Of a stretch of 64,000 nt of DNA, positions 1 to 10,942 are shown piece by piece. Every line of letters starts with the position of its first letter. Position 1 is the first letter of the stretch. Below the pieces are notes generated by a model. The model ran no database searches and was not told where the DNA came from. It saw only the letters and a program-made list of their open reading frames with translations. The position numbers were made by a program, and so were the translations under genes. Origin of the DNA: Ischnura elegans (lineage: Eukaryota > Arthropoda > Insecta > Odonata > Coenagrionidae); NCBI RefSeq assembly GCF_921293095.1, contig NC_060258.1, positions 8,508,607-8,572,606 on the forward strand. Direction: 5' to 3'.

Positions 1-1277
1 TTGCTGAAGGGTACACCTATCCTTCCTGTACCCTCAATGGAGGGTAAACATCTCCTTAATGGAGGAGTTTATTTTTATCAGGGCTGCCAATGATGCGTTT
101 GGAGGTTTACGTAAACTCATTTATATGCGTGGTGAGTGACAACAATACTCATTGTCAGAGGCAGATTTGAAGATCCTCTTGGGTAATATTCGTGAAACAA
201 ACATTTGTCATATGAAAATTTTATTGCAAAAAATATGCCATCATTTTCATATCTGATCACATTTTTCACCCAGAAATATTCTTGGTAAACACTTACCACT
301 GCCACTAACCAACTGATTTTCCTTGGAGAGAAATCATGGGTATTTATGCAAGAATAAGTAAGAATAAATCTCTTCTTTTATTAGAATTAAATTACAAAAT
401 CATTTGAAAAAAAACATAATGGTGTACATAATATTAGAACCTCCGTTTATGGCTACCAATGGGTATGAAAAATACATTTATCAACCAACTGATATTGTCT
501 TTCTTATCAGGGATGATAGACAGAAATAGCAAAAACCATATGGCTTCAAGGCTAAATTGACAAATCATGGCAACAAAAGAAAACTAAACCATTGTACAAT
601 GCATTCATTTGTAAAAATATGCTTCTTGAAAGGTCCGTATTGTATGTGAAATCATCAAACAAATTATAATGAATAAATCGCATCAAACAAATTATCATTA
701 CAATACATCACTGTCAAGATTAAGTACCTAGACATTGGATCTCTTTGCAGGAGAATGTAAGATACATCCATAAAATAGAAGAATTAACAATATGCACCTG
801 CTAAAAATATACTGAATGTGGTTCATTCATTAAAAAATGAGTCTATCTTTCTTGCTGCCATTTTAGGTTAGGATAAATACAATATACAGGGGTTACCAAG
901 AAAAAATGTTCTTTTTATTAGTGTAACACCTGAAGTAATGAATTAATGATTATAATTCTAGAATGCAGATATTATCGCACAAGCATTGCATCTGAGCATT
1001 TGTGCGATTTGTGATAAAGGCATTAAAAAATCACAATGGAATGTTATAACAGTAATAATAACACTATAACAATAATATCCAACTTTATATATAAAGGCTT
1101 TAACTCAAGCACCGATTAGGTAACAATTGCAAAGGCATTGATTCATGTTGGCCAGTCACTTTTCAACTCCCGGTTCACCAAAATGACTGACGTGGATATC
1201 ACATCGCATATCAAATAAGTCGATTTTTCATGAAGATTTCTGTATTCTGATGGAATAATTTAACAAGCAAGTCACTT
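1..1277. other. AT-rich flank without a recognised gene
   Basis: No open frame of convincing length or composition and no repeat shared with the rest of the window was recognised. This stretch lies downstream of the minus-strand gene at 1288-2364. The consensus splice donor at 1278-1279 (minus strand) suggests part of it may be a 3'-UTR intron of that gene. Confidence 0.4.
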
Positions 1278-1287
1278 ACCTCATTCA
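1278..1287 (-). other. Consensus splice donor just after the stop codon
   Basis: On the minus strand the stop TAG is followed within 8 bases by GAG|GTAAGT, with the GT at 1279-1278. It matches the donor consensus fully. Either the transcript has a 3'-UTR intron, or an isoform skips the terminal codons; the sequence cannot distinguish these. Confidence 0.5.
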
Positions 1288-2364
1288 CTAGCTCCCCATT
1301 TTTGGAATCACATGTTGCATGAAGAAGAGCATGAGAAAAGGCATCTGCTCCTGCAGTTTCGACATTCCTTCCTTCGAACCATACTTGACCAGCATTCCTG
1401 GGACAACCGAAATCAACGATACTTCTCTTGCAAAATATGATGTCATGCTCAAGGCATCATTTATCAATTGGTCCACAGACGTCCCCGAGCTCTTCTTCTG
1501 CGATGTTTCAAGCACAATTTTCTCATACAGTTTCTCATATAGTTCATCGTCACACGCGTAAGGACAGCCTCGGTTATTGAAGATCAAGTACATCACCATC
1601 TGTGCCAAGCTCTGAGCCAGGGAAACTTCAGGGTCATAAATTTTGTACACATATCGACCTGTATTACTTTCATATACCTTCGATTTCTCAGCCTTACCTC
1701 CCAAGTAAACCTTGCATTGAAAAAAGTCAGTGAACGCATGAAATTCTGTACCATGCGTTTTTGCAGCGTCCAGGCTGACCAATCGTCTCACTAAGTTGGA
1801 GATATTGGAGGAATCACAATCGACAATTACTTTCACTCCACGATTTCTCTCCAGGAACGTCAGCATACGAGAGGTGAAGGGGGATGCTTTGTATATCTTC
1901 TCGTAAAAACCTCTGACTTTCTGAGTTTTCTCTTCATTATTCTCACGTATTTCCGTGAGACTCATCATCACGTCCACGCATCTATTTTGGGCTCTGTTAT
2001 TTTCCTCTTCTTCAGTTTCCTGGTCTCCGTTCCTGGCCTGGTCACTGTGCACCTCTTCTTGCATCTTTGCCGTCACATAATCCTTCAGAGGAATGATATC
2101 TTCAGATAATCTGGTAACGCTCTCCTCCAGTTTTCGGAGCAGAATATCCCTCGAAGTGATTTCTCTGTGCAATGCGTTGATCTCACCCTGCAAGGAAGCG
2201 AAATTTATGGATAGGTAGTGGCGCAATTCATCCGTTGAATCTCTGCTCCCTTCCTCAATCTCAGTCACCCCATCTCGTGCTACAGCCTCTTCAACAGGAA
2301 GGATTTCCACTGCGTCGCCAGCGCCTGCCATTTCAACTGCACCGAGAAATAGAGAGAAATGCAA
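1288..2364 (-). CDS. Uncharacterised acidic coiled-coil protein, 358 aa, single open exon
   Basis: A long uninterrupted minus-strand frame ends in TAG at 1288-1290. I do not recognise the family with certainty. Residues about 45-110 look like a heptad-rich coiled coil (DELRHYLSINFASLQGEINA and onward); residues 110-125 are an acidic Glu/Asn tract. The second half is a globular-looking region with FERNR/VDCDSSN-like strands, then SLAQSLAQMVMYLIFNNR, which vaguely resembles the H-E-x-x-H helix region of a metallopeptidase-like insect family but lacks both histidines and the glutamate, so catalysis is not supported. No signal peptide or clear membrane helix is seen. The first ATG is at 2364, but TTTCTCTCTATTTCTCGGTGCAG-type sequence ends in an AG at 2337-2338, an excellent splice acceptor, so translation may really begin at the next Met (2331, MAGAGDAVEI) in the second exon of a gene with a non-coding first exon. 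A GAG|GTAAGT donor lies just past the stop. The codon pattern and length argue for a true gene, unlike the short frames around it. Confidence 0.75.
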   Translation of the reverse strand: MHFSLFLGAVEMAGAGDAVEILPVEEAVARDGVTEIEEGSRDSTDELRHYLSINFASLQGEINALHREITSRDILLRKLEESVTRLSEDIIPLKDYVTAKMQEEVHSDQARNGDQETEEEENNRAQNRCVDVMMSLTEIRENNEEKTQKVRGFYEKIYKASPFTSRMLTFLERNRGVKVIVDCDSSNISNLVRRLVSLDAAKTHGTEFHAFTDFFQCKVYLGGKAEKSKVYESNTGRYVYKIYDPEVSLAQSLAQMVMYLIFNNRGCPYACDDELYEKLYEKIVLETSQKKSSGTSVDQLINDALSMTSYFAREVSLISVVPGMLVKYGSKEGMSKLQEQMPFLMLFFMQHVIPKMGS

Positions 2365-2599
2365 TGAGTAGATTCAAAGGAGTTTGGAATGTCTGGAGGT
2401 ACTGTTTCAGAGATTTTTCCCTCCTTCGTTCAAAATTTGGCAAATCGAATCCAAAGTGGAAGTGGTCTTCTTTATTTCATGGTAAACTGTGGGACTACAT
2501 AATGTTTAAACATTTTCGTTATTTGAAGGATCTGGTACTTTCACGGCGAATCTTGTTGCGTAACATTGAGACAATTCACAAGGCACCAGAAAAACTACA

Positions 2600-2750
2600 G
2601 AGCCAACTTAAGAAGATTAAAGACAAAAAGGGACTCGAGATCTCTGGCGTCTACCACACATCCTGTGAAAGCTGAGATAGCTACACTGGGGAAACCGGAA
2701 GTACAATTGAAACCAGGATATCAGAGCACAAACGGTACATTAGACTTTGA
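2600..2750 (+). pseudogene. GIY-YIG endonuclease remnant
   Basis: Read in one frame the stretch gives GLEISGVYHTSCES, a stop, then a DSYTGETGSTIETRISEHKR-like segment. This follows the GIY-YIG pattern (GVY ... Y-x-G-x-T ... R-x-x-EH) seen at the C-terminus of Penelope-like elements. It has an internal stop, no start and no reverse transcriptase beside it, so it is a decayed fragment. The Penelope-type terminal sequence at 2905-3592 follows 150 bp downstream and may be the same old insertion. Confidence 0.5.
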
Positions 2751-2904
2751 TACCCAATTTTTATTTCATCAATATTTTCTCATTTAATTTATAATGAATC
2801 AAATATGATTAAAACGATACAGCCGCTCTTTATTTATAAATGGTGCAACTAAACTATGAGTTCATTGAATGTTAGGCGGTACGAAGTTCGCCGGGTCAGC
2901 TAGT

Positions 2905-3592
2905 TGTGTATATAAGGCCGCCACTAACCATGTCCATCATTAGCCCTGAAGACGATGGCAGAGAAGGCCACTGAAACGTTGGAAGATTTGTCCAACTTCA
3001 CCTGGCTGATTTCCTGAGAAGTTCTACGAGTATAGTACTTAACTACAGTATAACAAAAGGATACTTTCCAGATATCCCCACCAGTTAAGTGGCTAACAGA
3101 CACAGAGTTTATACATGAATAGTACTGCAAATGATGTGAAAACTCAGATGGCATTCATCATACTCACTTGTACCCAGCACCAGCAACAGGCACAGCGAGA
3201 AAGGATCGCATAGACAAACCTCCTTTACTACCCGATGATACCCTAAAGAAAAAAGATAGGGTCACATTTGATTGTTTGATTACCGAATTGATGGAAGAGA
3301 CAAAATTGTTTGTAGATGGAATGATAAAAGTGTTGTGGCTGTCGCATCTTCTGGTGTCGGTGTCACTCGATCGAAAGGATTCTTTGCAACATGTCAGTTG
3401 TTATTCTCGAAAGCAGAAAAAAGATAGCCAAATTGCTCACGTGCACATATTAGCACTACCATAATCACTTGTACATATTTCGCTGGTGATCGCCATCGGA
3501 GTTTTCAGATCATTTGCAGTACTATTCATGTATAAACTCTGTGTCTGCTGGCCACTTAACTGGTGGGGATATCTGGAAAGTATACTTTTGTA
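2905..3592. mobile_element. Penelope-type terminal sequence with inverted ends
   Basis: About 90 bp at 3056-3145 recur in inverted orientation at 3504-3592 (core: ACACAGAGTTTATACATGAA and its complement). Upstream of the left arm is a hammerhead-like core at 2946-2977. Inverted terminal copies plus that core are also found in the clearer Penelope-like elements at 14.2, 29.6 and 57.8 kb, so I place this one with them by analogy. The interior (3168-3464) has an open frame without recognisable motif. Confidence 0.5.
2946..2977 (+). ncRNA. Hammerhead-ribozyme-like motif
   Basis: CTGAAGA, one extra base (C), a 6-bp imperfect stem II (GATGGC with GCCACT, one mismatch, one G-U), a 6-7 base loop, then GAAAC. 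These are the two conserved hammerhead strands in the right order and spacing (position 7 may be any base). Catalytic competence is unproven: the extra base after A9 is shared by all copies in this window. Confidence 0.45.
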
Positions 3593-3598
3593 CTCTAA

Positions 3599-4238
3599 TA
3601 AGGTGGTTTCTTATTTTTTTTAATTGCCTAAATGGAAAGATTATTACTGCTGGAGTACGTATTTCACACTTATAGATTTTTAAATTCTGATATCTATTTT
3701 ACACGATTAAATGAAAAGCGAAAATTTTCAAGTGCACGAAAACGCGACAGCTAAGTATGAATGCTGGGAAAAGCCATGTGCGACGTCATTCTGGTTCCCA
3801 CTGCCACCGTGTGAGGTGACCTTGGGGCTAGGATGTGTGCACCGCTGAAATACAGGCTGCTAGCAAGTAGCGCTTGGGTTAAATAGGATCACTAATACCT
3901 TATCAAACGAAGGAAACTTTCCGACCATAGGTAATTTTAATGGATGATTAATGAGAGATGTTTCCGTGAGCTCTGTGCCTCATGCATGCATTGGTAATCT
4001 CTGACAATGTAAAACTCCTATCTACCCGTATAGAAACTAGGTCCCTGTGACATCACGTGGAGTGGCATCGCATGGGCACCAATCTGGTATTTATCAAATG
4101 AGGTTAAAATTGACCCTTGCCATTCGTCTAAACTGGGATTTCTAAAACCAAATAATTTGTATATTATGAATGCACTAATGGTGGGTAAGGAATCGCAATC
4201 AATGGATTTAGTTTTCTTTGATGAAGGTAACTACCTTA
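3599..4238 (+). mobile_element. Repeat A, copy 1
   Basis: First copy of the dominant unclassified repeat. Family ends are TAGGGTGGTTTCCT and AGGAAACTACCCTA (about 14-bp imperfect inverted termini); the full length is about 665 bp. Here the ends have drifted (AGGTGGTTTCTTA; GGTAACTACCTTA). The composite CRE site is mutated (GTGACATCACGTGG). The sequence just downstream (4239-4355) is also found downstream of copy 28131-28795, so these two share an ancestral insertion or a larger duplicated unit. Confidence 0.85.
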
Positions 4239-4765
4239 TTTTTAGATTTCTGTTGGCTATAATAAAATTAAATACCAGAGCAAGTGAAGGGAAATGACTG
4301 GTTTACACTCATAAAATCTTATTTTCAGTAGAGCTGGTTGTAGAATGTAACTGTGGCAATTGATAATATTTTTTCCCCGGGAAAAGATGTTTGAGTCATA
4401 ACTTCACAAAGCCTACCAATTAAGTAAGAAAAAAAGGTTTACATTGTGCTTTCCACATGTAGTTTATTTTAATGGATTAACGACTTATGATAAAAATTTC
4501 ACCAATTAGTAAGCATTGAACCTTATGGGTTTGTCAATGTTTCGGTCAAAGTAGGCATGGCAAATCCCCCCAAATATTTTGCCACTGACAAAATTAAGAA
4601 TATGACAATTTCACCATTCTCATAGTTTTCAGTTTTTTCTTCTTCACTCTTTCAACTGTAGAAGCTGAACGTTTACATTTAAACAATGTGTTCAATGATT
4701 CATTGTTGTAGTGGAATAAACAATGAGTAAAACGATATGTGTGACACAACCCTATTTCAATAGTT
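4239..4765. repeat. Non-coding flank, first part shared with 28796-28917
   Basis: 4239-4355 matches 28796-28917 (for example AAGTGAAGGGAAATGACTGG in both) and therefore belongs to a dispersed repeat. The remainder to 4765 is AT-rich and shows nothing recognisable. Confidence 0.5.
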
Positions 4766-5320
4766 TTTATTATTATTATTAAATAATTGGTTACAAGTCG
4801 ACCATGAAGTCGGGTGGTAACATAAAGTTATTACACAATGATATACATGAACCAAAATGCAAAACAAAATACTAAGTACCACAAAATTTTTAGAAAGCCC
4901 TCAACAAAACCATTTTTACACAATACATGTCCCCGTATACCTAGCACCAAATCAGCAAAAATACAATACATATCTACATTTACATTGCCCTCAAAATCCA
5001 TTTTACACAATTATATACTAAGACCAAAGAAAACAAGACAAGAAACACAAAATTTTAAAAATATACAATTACAAAGCCCTCAAAATTCAATTTTATCTAT
5101 CCTTTTGGTAAATATAGAGGCGTGAGTTGGAAATGGCTCAGAAAAAATTTCTTCGGGTAAGCCATTCCAATCCTCTATCCCCCGGTGTAGGAAGGAAAAT
5201 TTTAGTCCATCTGTCAGCTGCCTTGGGGCCTTAATCTTATAATTATGATCCCTCCTTATACAAATGCTCGAAGTACAGCCTATAACAAAATGTCGACTTT
5301 GATTGTTAGACATGAAAAGT
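4766..5320 (-). pseudogene. 5'-truncated LINE, reverse-transcriptase C-terminus
   Basis: A 77-codon minus-strand frame (5080-5313) contains LKFSFLHRGIEDWNGLPEEI, the F-x-R-x-x-x-x-W-N-x-LP-x-x-I signature found at the C-terminal end of non-LTR retrotransposon ORF2 proteins. It is followed (minus strand) by an AT-rich 3' region ending at an (ATT)n-like tract near 4766-4782, the usual LINE tail. The rest of the polymerase is absent. Confidence 0.6.
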
Positions 5321-5586
5321 AACGAGATCTCAACGGTTGTTTCAATGTGTTTGCCTCGAGAAAATCCTGGTTTTCCTCACTCTTTTCGCTTCAAGCGTAC
5401 TTTTTATACAAATTGCATTGACGAATGAATCATATGGACCCCGGCTTGTCATTATCACCCACCATAGATCAACACTCTGCCAGCATGTAACGGGAAGGAG
5501 AGAAGAATCACGGGACTGAGGAATGTCACGCAAATCAAGAATTGCTCCCATGCACCAGGCAATTTAGAATCTGAAATGATATTGCA

Positions 5587-6115
5587 ATGGGGTAGTTTCC
5601 TTCATCAAAGAAAACGAAATGCATTGATTGCGATTCGTTACGCACCAGTAGTCTATTCATAACATACAAATTGTTTGGTTTTAGAAATCCCAGTTTAGAC
5701 AAATATCAATGGTCAATATGCACCTCATTTTAAAATGGCCAGATTGGCACCCATGTGATACCACTCCACCTGACGTCACAGGGACCTAGTTTCTATACGA
5801 GTGGATAGGAGTTTTACATTGCATGAGATTACCAATGCATGCATGAGGCACAGAGCTCAGGGAAACATGTCTTAATAATCACCAATGAAAATTGCCTATG
5901 GTCGGAAAGATTCCTTCGTTTGATAGGTTAACAATAATCCTTATTTAAGCCAAGCACTACCTGCTAGCAGGGTACTCTGCTACCTGCTAGCAGCCTATGT
6001 CTTATATCAGCGCTCAAAGCCTCGCCCCAAGGTCACCTCACAGGGCAACATGCGTAGTCCAAGTGTAATAATCTTTCAATTTAGGCAATAAAAAAAATAA
6101 AAAGAAACCACCTTA
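5587..6115 (-). mobile_element. Repeat A, copy 2 (inverted, internally shortened)
   Basis: Starts with GGGGTAGTTTCCTTCATC and ends with GAAACCACCTTATTG, i.e. repeat A in reverse. About 130 bp shorter than full-length copies. It keeps the TGACGTCA site (near 5770) and the CTACCTGCTAGCAGG inverted motif. Confidence 0.85.
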
Positions 6116-6168
6116 TTGAATATAACATTCAGAACTAGCACTGAGAATCATGAGGTTAAAGAACCAAT

Positions 6169-6312
6169 GGTAAACTTCCACACTATTTTATTTGAATGAA
6201 CACCTACCCGGTGTTGACACATATGTAGTGTCTTATGATAATGGGATAATGACGCTACATATCCAAACCGGGTCCGTGTTCATTTAAATAAAATAGTGTG
6301 GAGTTTTACCAT
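6169..6312. repeat. Short hairpin repeat, about 60-bp arms
   Basis: ATGGTAAACTTCCACACTAT at the left pairs with ATAGTGTGGAGTTTTACCAT at the right; the arms run to the TGTAGTGTC / GACGCTACA segment with a loop of about 20 bases. The arms contain ACCCGGTGTTGACAC, a drifted form of the ACCGGTTT-type motif found in the hammerhead-like hairpins at 15.2 and 42.7 kb. Confidence 0.7.
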
Positions 6313-6319
6313 TTCTTCT

Positions 6320-8109
6320 TTATTCTCATGGAGATAAAACATTTAAATGTTCCACCAAATGAATTCCACAGAGTATCGCCAGACACTAAGCATTGAGAAG
6401 ATACAAATTCTGATACTTCTTCCGAAACGTTGGGAGCTTGTGAAGGATTGAAGATGAATTTGGGGTCTCTAACTATTTAGTAACAAAAGGAAAGCAATAA
6501 GTCAAAGAATGTGGGATTTCAGTCATGGTTAAGGCATTCTGATATGGTAACAAAGGAAATGTAATCAATTGTTTGGGTTTCTGGATGTCAATAGTAACAA
6601 CTAATGGATGAATGTCGGCCTTAACATTGTTCCAATTAAACCGCTGCTCCTCAGCTCACAGGACAAATGCAATTATTTTCTGCAAAACCACACATTACAA
6701 TGTATTCATTGCAACCAAGTCTCTCTTTCAGATGTTGTAGAAATTCAGACTTATATGGATACGAATAAATACAACAGAAGCTTTTTTTTTATTTGAAACT
6801 GAATTGAAATTTGCATGCAAGGTTTTCCAAAAAGCTGCTTACTACGTGGCTATGGCTAGCCACAGCTTGCCATATTATGACCAACTGGGTGCCATCCGGC
6901 TAGGCGTAGTTTGGCTTGCCAAACACATGCGCAACTATGGCCACATGTATCGTCTCAGGAAGGCCACAGATTGGCAAACCAAACATGCGTAAACATAAGC
7001 ATACTATTGATACAGGTTTGAAGGTGAGTTAATTAAATGGAAGTTGGTTGATTAAACGAAACTACCCGTGCGCCAGCGATACAATCCATCATGCACCGAT
7101 ATCCAGCGGGGATCGCGTAATTAATAAAGGCATTAAAGAAACGAAAGGAGTGATACAGCAGTCACTGTCTCATTGTTTACATGTATCAACAAAAAAATAG
7201 AGGCACTTACCGAAATTAACGGCCAAAAATATCTGTACTTTAATCCTGGCACCTCAGGGAAAAAAGCATGTGGATGCGTGCGTTATCCCCACACCCTACA
7301 CGAAAATTGTTTATTCTATTCTCTACCCCAATGCTTTTGCCTAAGCGCGAAATGCCGCGCCACAGTGTAGTGCGATATGGCCAATCCAGATGACTCTGGC
7401 TGGTTAGAAGCACGGAATATGACAAAAGAGGACACGTTGCGTATAGATGGCACTATACGCACCTTTACAATTATCCCTTTTCTCCGCTAGGTTAAATAAT
7501 TGTATTCCTTAAGATGCACCTTAACTCAATCATTTAATATGGATGTTATTTGCATAACAAATAACGTAATATATAGACGGTTTTCACCTTAGTTCAGTAT
7601 CTATTGCCAACAAAATTCAATGCTTCGCAATGCAACGTAATCACGTAATGCTCCCGGTGGGCTCTTCGCCTAGTGGCGCCTCTACTGGCCACAGCTCTGA
7701 ACTGGCTTCAAATTAGGAACATGCAGCCCTAGCACCCTAGTTCCGGGGGGCTGATACGCACCTTGCTTCTATGGAATTTAGAATTTCGCTGACAGTTGTT
7801 TCTTTGTTTACTATGGTTGGTGGCGGAAATGGTCGTTGGGCGGTACGGCTGTGATTGACATGCATTGTTTTTATAAGAAGCGAATTTTTCTACGGGATAT
7901 ATTTGAATGCAGAGAGTTGTTGGATTTTTGTTAGGCTACCGATTCGTGGTTCGCATAAAGTCATCGAGGTGACAACGAAGAAGCTTCTGTTATTTTCCAC
8001 GTGATGTAACTCAGCCCTTGATTATTTTCCCTAGTTGTGTTTGGTTGACTTCTCAAATAGTTTATCCACCTTGGTGTTTCGAATTCAGGAGTGACTTTGG
8101 GTGTGCAGT
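6320..8109. other. Intergenic or 5' region of the ZAD gene
   Basis: No coding frame or repeat recognised, except a possible degenerate Penelope-type end near 6390-6460 (CTTCTTCCGAAACGTTGGGA). From about 7600 to 8109 the sequence is less AT-rich and free of repeat A, as expected near a promoter or 5'-UTR of the gene starting at 8110. An in-frame TGA at 8092-8094 precedes the ATG. Confidence 0.35.
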
Positions 8110-8241
8110 ATGTTTGAACCAAATATCCTACTATGTAGACTCTGCCGAAAATCTTCGGGACCTTATGTTGATATTTTCAACCCTAAAGGAACCAGAGGGT
8201 TGATCGTTTGGAAAGTCATCAAAGACCTTATCCAGATTGAC
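8110..8241 (+). CDS. ZAD protein, exon 1 (N-terminal half of ZAD)
   Basis: ATG at 8110, 44 codons, ending at a GAC|GTGAGT donor, phase 0. The peptide starts MFEPNILLCRLCRKSSGPYV. C9-x2-C12 with Arg after the first Cys is the ZAD start signature; the following DIF and the VWKVIKDLIQI helix match the rest of the ZAD N-terminal half. The start is set by the in-frame TGA at 8092 and because the family normally begins within about 10 residues of the first Cys. Residues C9 and C12 are expected to coordinate zinc together with C56 and C59 from exon 2. Confidence 0.88.
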
Positions 8242-9142
8242 GTGAGTACTATAGTGCTTCCTATTAAGAGCCACGTATATCGAAAGTGATTGGTCATGTC
8301 AATATACATTTCAACACTCGACGTCGAGTGTTGAAACAATGTTCAATGCCAGTTCATTCAAGCATGACACCAACTGACGACGCGGATTTGGAGAAAACTC
8401 GCCGATTTTCATCCTTCCATGCAGGAATGAAGTCGTGTAAATTTTTTATAGGCTATCGTTACTAATTTTTTCCATGACCATTCCAATTTTGTGTAAAACT
8501 ACAGGTTTTTACTGAATGTGGTCTCCAAGGGCACTTGTACTTCCAGAGGTTAATATATTGTTTTAGTCCCATTTTCATCCAATTCTAATGAAAATTTGCT
8601 CGTGTGTCATAGAAGGTATGAAGATTCCAAGTATTAATTTTAAAATGCCCTCAGAGGTATTGAGAATTCTCTAAATTCATGAGATTTTTGAAAATTTAGT
8701 ACCAAAAACATGGTTCTATAAACCATCAAATTTTGACCAGAGGAAATTCTCCATCAAGCTATATTTTATTCCTGATATTCCTTAAGATATGATAGGCCAT
8801 TCCACTGTTACGCACTGGACATCACTGTTTTTTATAACTTAAATATATTATTTTCTGCTGCTAGTATTTTTTGTTTTTCACCGAAACTGTTATTCATTCT
8901 TAGGTGTAGACCCAAAGTATTTTCAAGCTATAGTTTTGGCTTTAAACCTTTTGTGTTACTGTTGCAATAAAAAAGTGCTTACATACGGTACAAGGTGGGT
9001 GAACCAATTGTTTAACTCATGATATGAAAAATGGTAAATTAGCTCAATTAAAATTAGTTAATCAAGGCATGACACCCACCTACTCAGATTTTAATTTATT
9101 TCATTTCATTTATTCACGGGAAAACCCATGAACAATAGTCAT
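8242..9142. repeat. Intron 1, start; dispersed repeat at 8385-8590
   Basis: A segment around 8385-8590 is related to 12030-12240: both carry TTTTCATCCTTCCATG, then TGGTCTCC... or CGGTCTCC followed by GGCACTTGTAC. The rest has no recognisable feature. Confidence 0.5.
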
Positions 9143-9403
9143 CAGTGGTGCCGACTTACAAAAAATATTGGGGGGGCCCAAACCGGGGACCTTGCCCGGT
9201 AAGTTTTATAAGTAGTGAATTTTAAGTTTTTGAAGCATTTTAGAAGAGTCATATGATCAACGTTAGAACCCTGTTCACTCCTATCTCGATCTCTGGACAC
9301 TCCAGGGAAAATCAATAAGGCCGACACATTTTTTTCTCACATATGTAACGAATTTTTCGGGGGGGCCCGGGCCCCCTCAGGCCCCATGGAGTCGGCACCA
9401 CTG
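9143..9403. mobile_element. hAT-type MITE, 261 bp, 8-bp target duplication
   Basis: Inverted ends CAGTGGTGCCGACT and AGTCGGCACCACTG are flanked by a perfect direct repeat ATAGTCAT (9135-9142 and 9404-9411). An 8-bp duplication with CAGTG-type ends is characteristic of hAT transposition. The interior is G/C-tract-rich (GGGGGGGCCC on both sides) and codes for nothing. Confidence 0.85.
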
Positions 9404-9486
9404 ATAGTCATACAAATAATTTCACAGACAACAGAAAATAATGAACACACGTACGATAAACCCATAATAATAAAATCAAAACAAAA

Positions 9487-10151
9487 TAGGGTGGTTTCCT
9501 ATTATTTTTTTATTGCCTAAATTGAAAGATTACTACTCCTGGAGTACGTATTTCACACTTTTAGATTTTTAAATGACGATATCTATTTTTCGCGAATAAA
9601 TGAAAAGTGAAAATTTTCAAGCGGGCGAAAACGCGACGCGGAAGAATGAATGCCGGGAAATCTCTCCGTACGTCGTATTTCTGGTCCCCAGTGGTGCCCT
9701 GTTAGGTGACCTTGAGGCGAGGCTTAGCGCTGATATGTCGCAGGCTGCTAGCGGGTAGCTGAGTACCCTGCTGGCTGGTATCGCTTGGCTTAAATAAGGA
9801 TTATTAATACCTTATCAAACGAGGAAAACTTTCCAACCTTAGCCAATTTTAATAAGGGATTATTAAGGCAAGTTTCCCTGAGCCCTGCGCATCATGCATG
9901 CATTGGTAACCTCAGACAATGTATAACTCCTATCCTCTCGTGTAGAAACTAGGTCCCTGTGACGTCACGTGGAGTGGCATCGCATGGGCGCCAATCTGGC
10001 CCTTTTCAAATGAGGATAAAAATGGACCATTGCCTTTTGTCTAAACCGGTATTTCTAAAACCAAATAATTTGTATATTATGAATACACTAATGGTGGGTA
10101 ACGAATCACAATCATTGCCTTTCGTTTTCTTTGATGAAGGAAACTACCCTA
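9487..10151 (+). mobile_element. Repeat A, copy 3 (full length)
   Basis: One of the best-preserved copies, 665 bp, from TAGGGTGGTTTCCT to GGAAACTACCCTA. Contains GTGACGTCACGTGG (overlapping CRE TGACGTCA and E-box CACGTG) near 9959-9972, a CTGCTAGC ... inverted motif near 9745-9785 and ATGCATGCAT near 9894. No conserved open frame is shared by other copies, so it is non-autonomous. Confidence 0.9.
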
Positions 10152-10942
10152 TTGCACACAAATGGATAAAATATGTAGGTAGATACAATAATATAAATTT
10201 TAAGGTATAATATCTTCTCCTAGTAGAATTTTTAAATTGATCTCATCTTTGCCGCAAGTGACTTTGAAATCTGGAAAAAGAGACGTGGAGAAATCAAAAC
10301 TTTGCCCGAGATTGTTAAAATTCCTCATCATTCTGGATAGTGGGGAGTTAACACACTCAATGCGTATGCCTTGAATACAAGGCATCGGTCCCGTTAGGTT
10401 TCTCGGCCCTCCATCTGCCTCTGCGTCTTCTACTAGACCCTGCAATTGTGCCCAGCGTCTCAGTGTGTCTTCTCCTGTGTTTGGATACAAGTGGTTGGCT
10501 AGCTGCAGATTTTTTGCCTTATTTTTATTATAATATATTTATTATAATTTCATTATAATATTTTCTTTATTAATATTGCAAATTTTAATAATTTTGAACT
10601 ATGTATGATTGTATACGATTAAGGAAGACATAATATCTGATATTATTGCAAAATATTTTTCCCGCGTGGTGGTGTGTTATGATAAATTTTCTCAGCATTG
10701 AGTGTGTTAAAGGCATAATTAGTTCTGTGGTAATTAACAGCAAATGGGTGTGGATTTCTAGAACTATGGCGGGGTGCATTTAAATTTACTAAAGAAAGAA
10801 GAGGGGAACAATCGATGTAAGAATTAATAATTTTGTAGAGGAATAGGGCATCGATGGAAGAACTTCTGTCAGATAAGGGTTTCAGATTTAAAAGGGATAG
10901 AAGATATGACGCATTGTAATCAGACTGCAATATTTGTAATTA

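Noticed and set aside
1319-1561. Plus-strand 80-codon frame
   Set aside because: Exact antisense shadow of the minus-strand gene at 1288-2364.
5342-5551. Overlapping frames on both strands just right of a LINE end
   Set aside because: Mutual shadows with no recognisable motif; at best decayed LINE upstream sequence.
9959-10210. Frames starting MTSRG in several repeat A copies (also 27636, 36157)
   Set aside because: They differ by stops and shifts between copies and begin in the CRE-like site; no sign of selection on protein.
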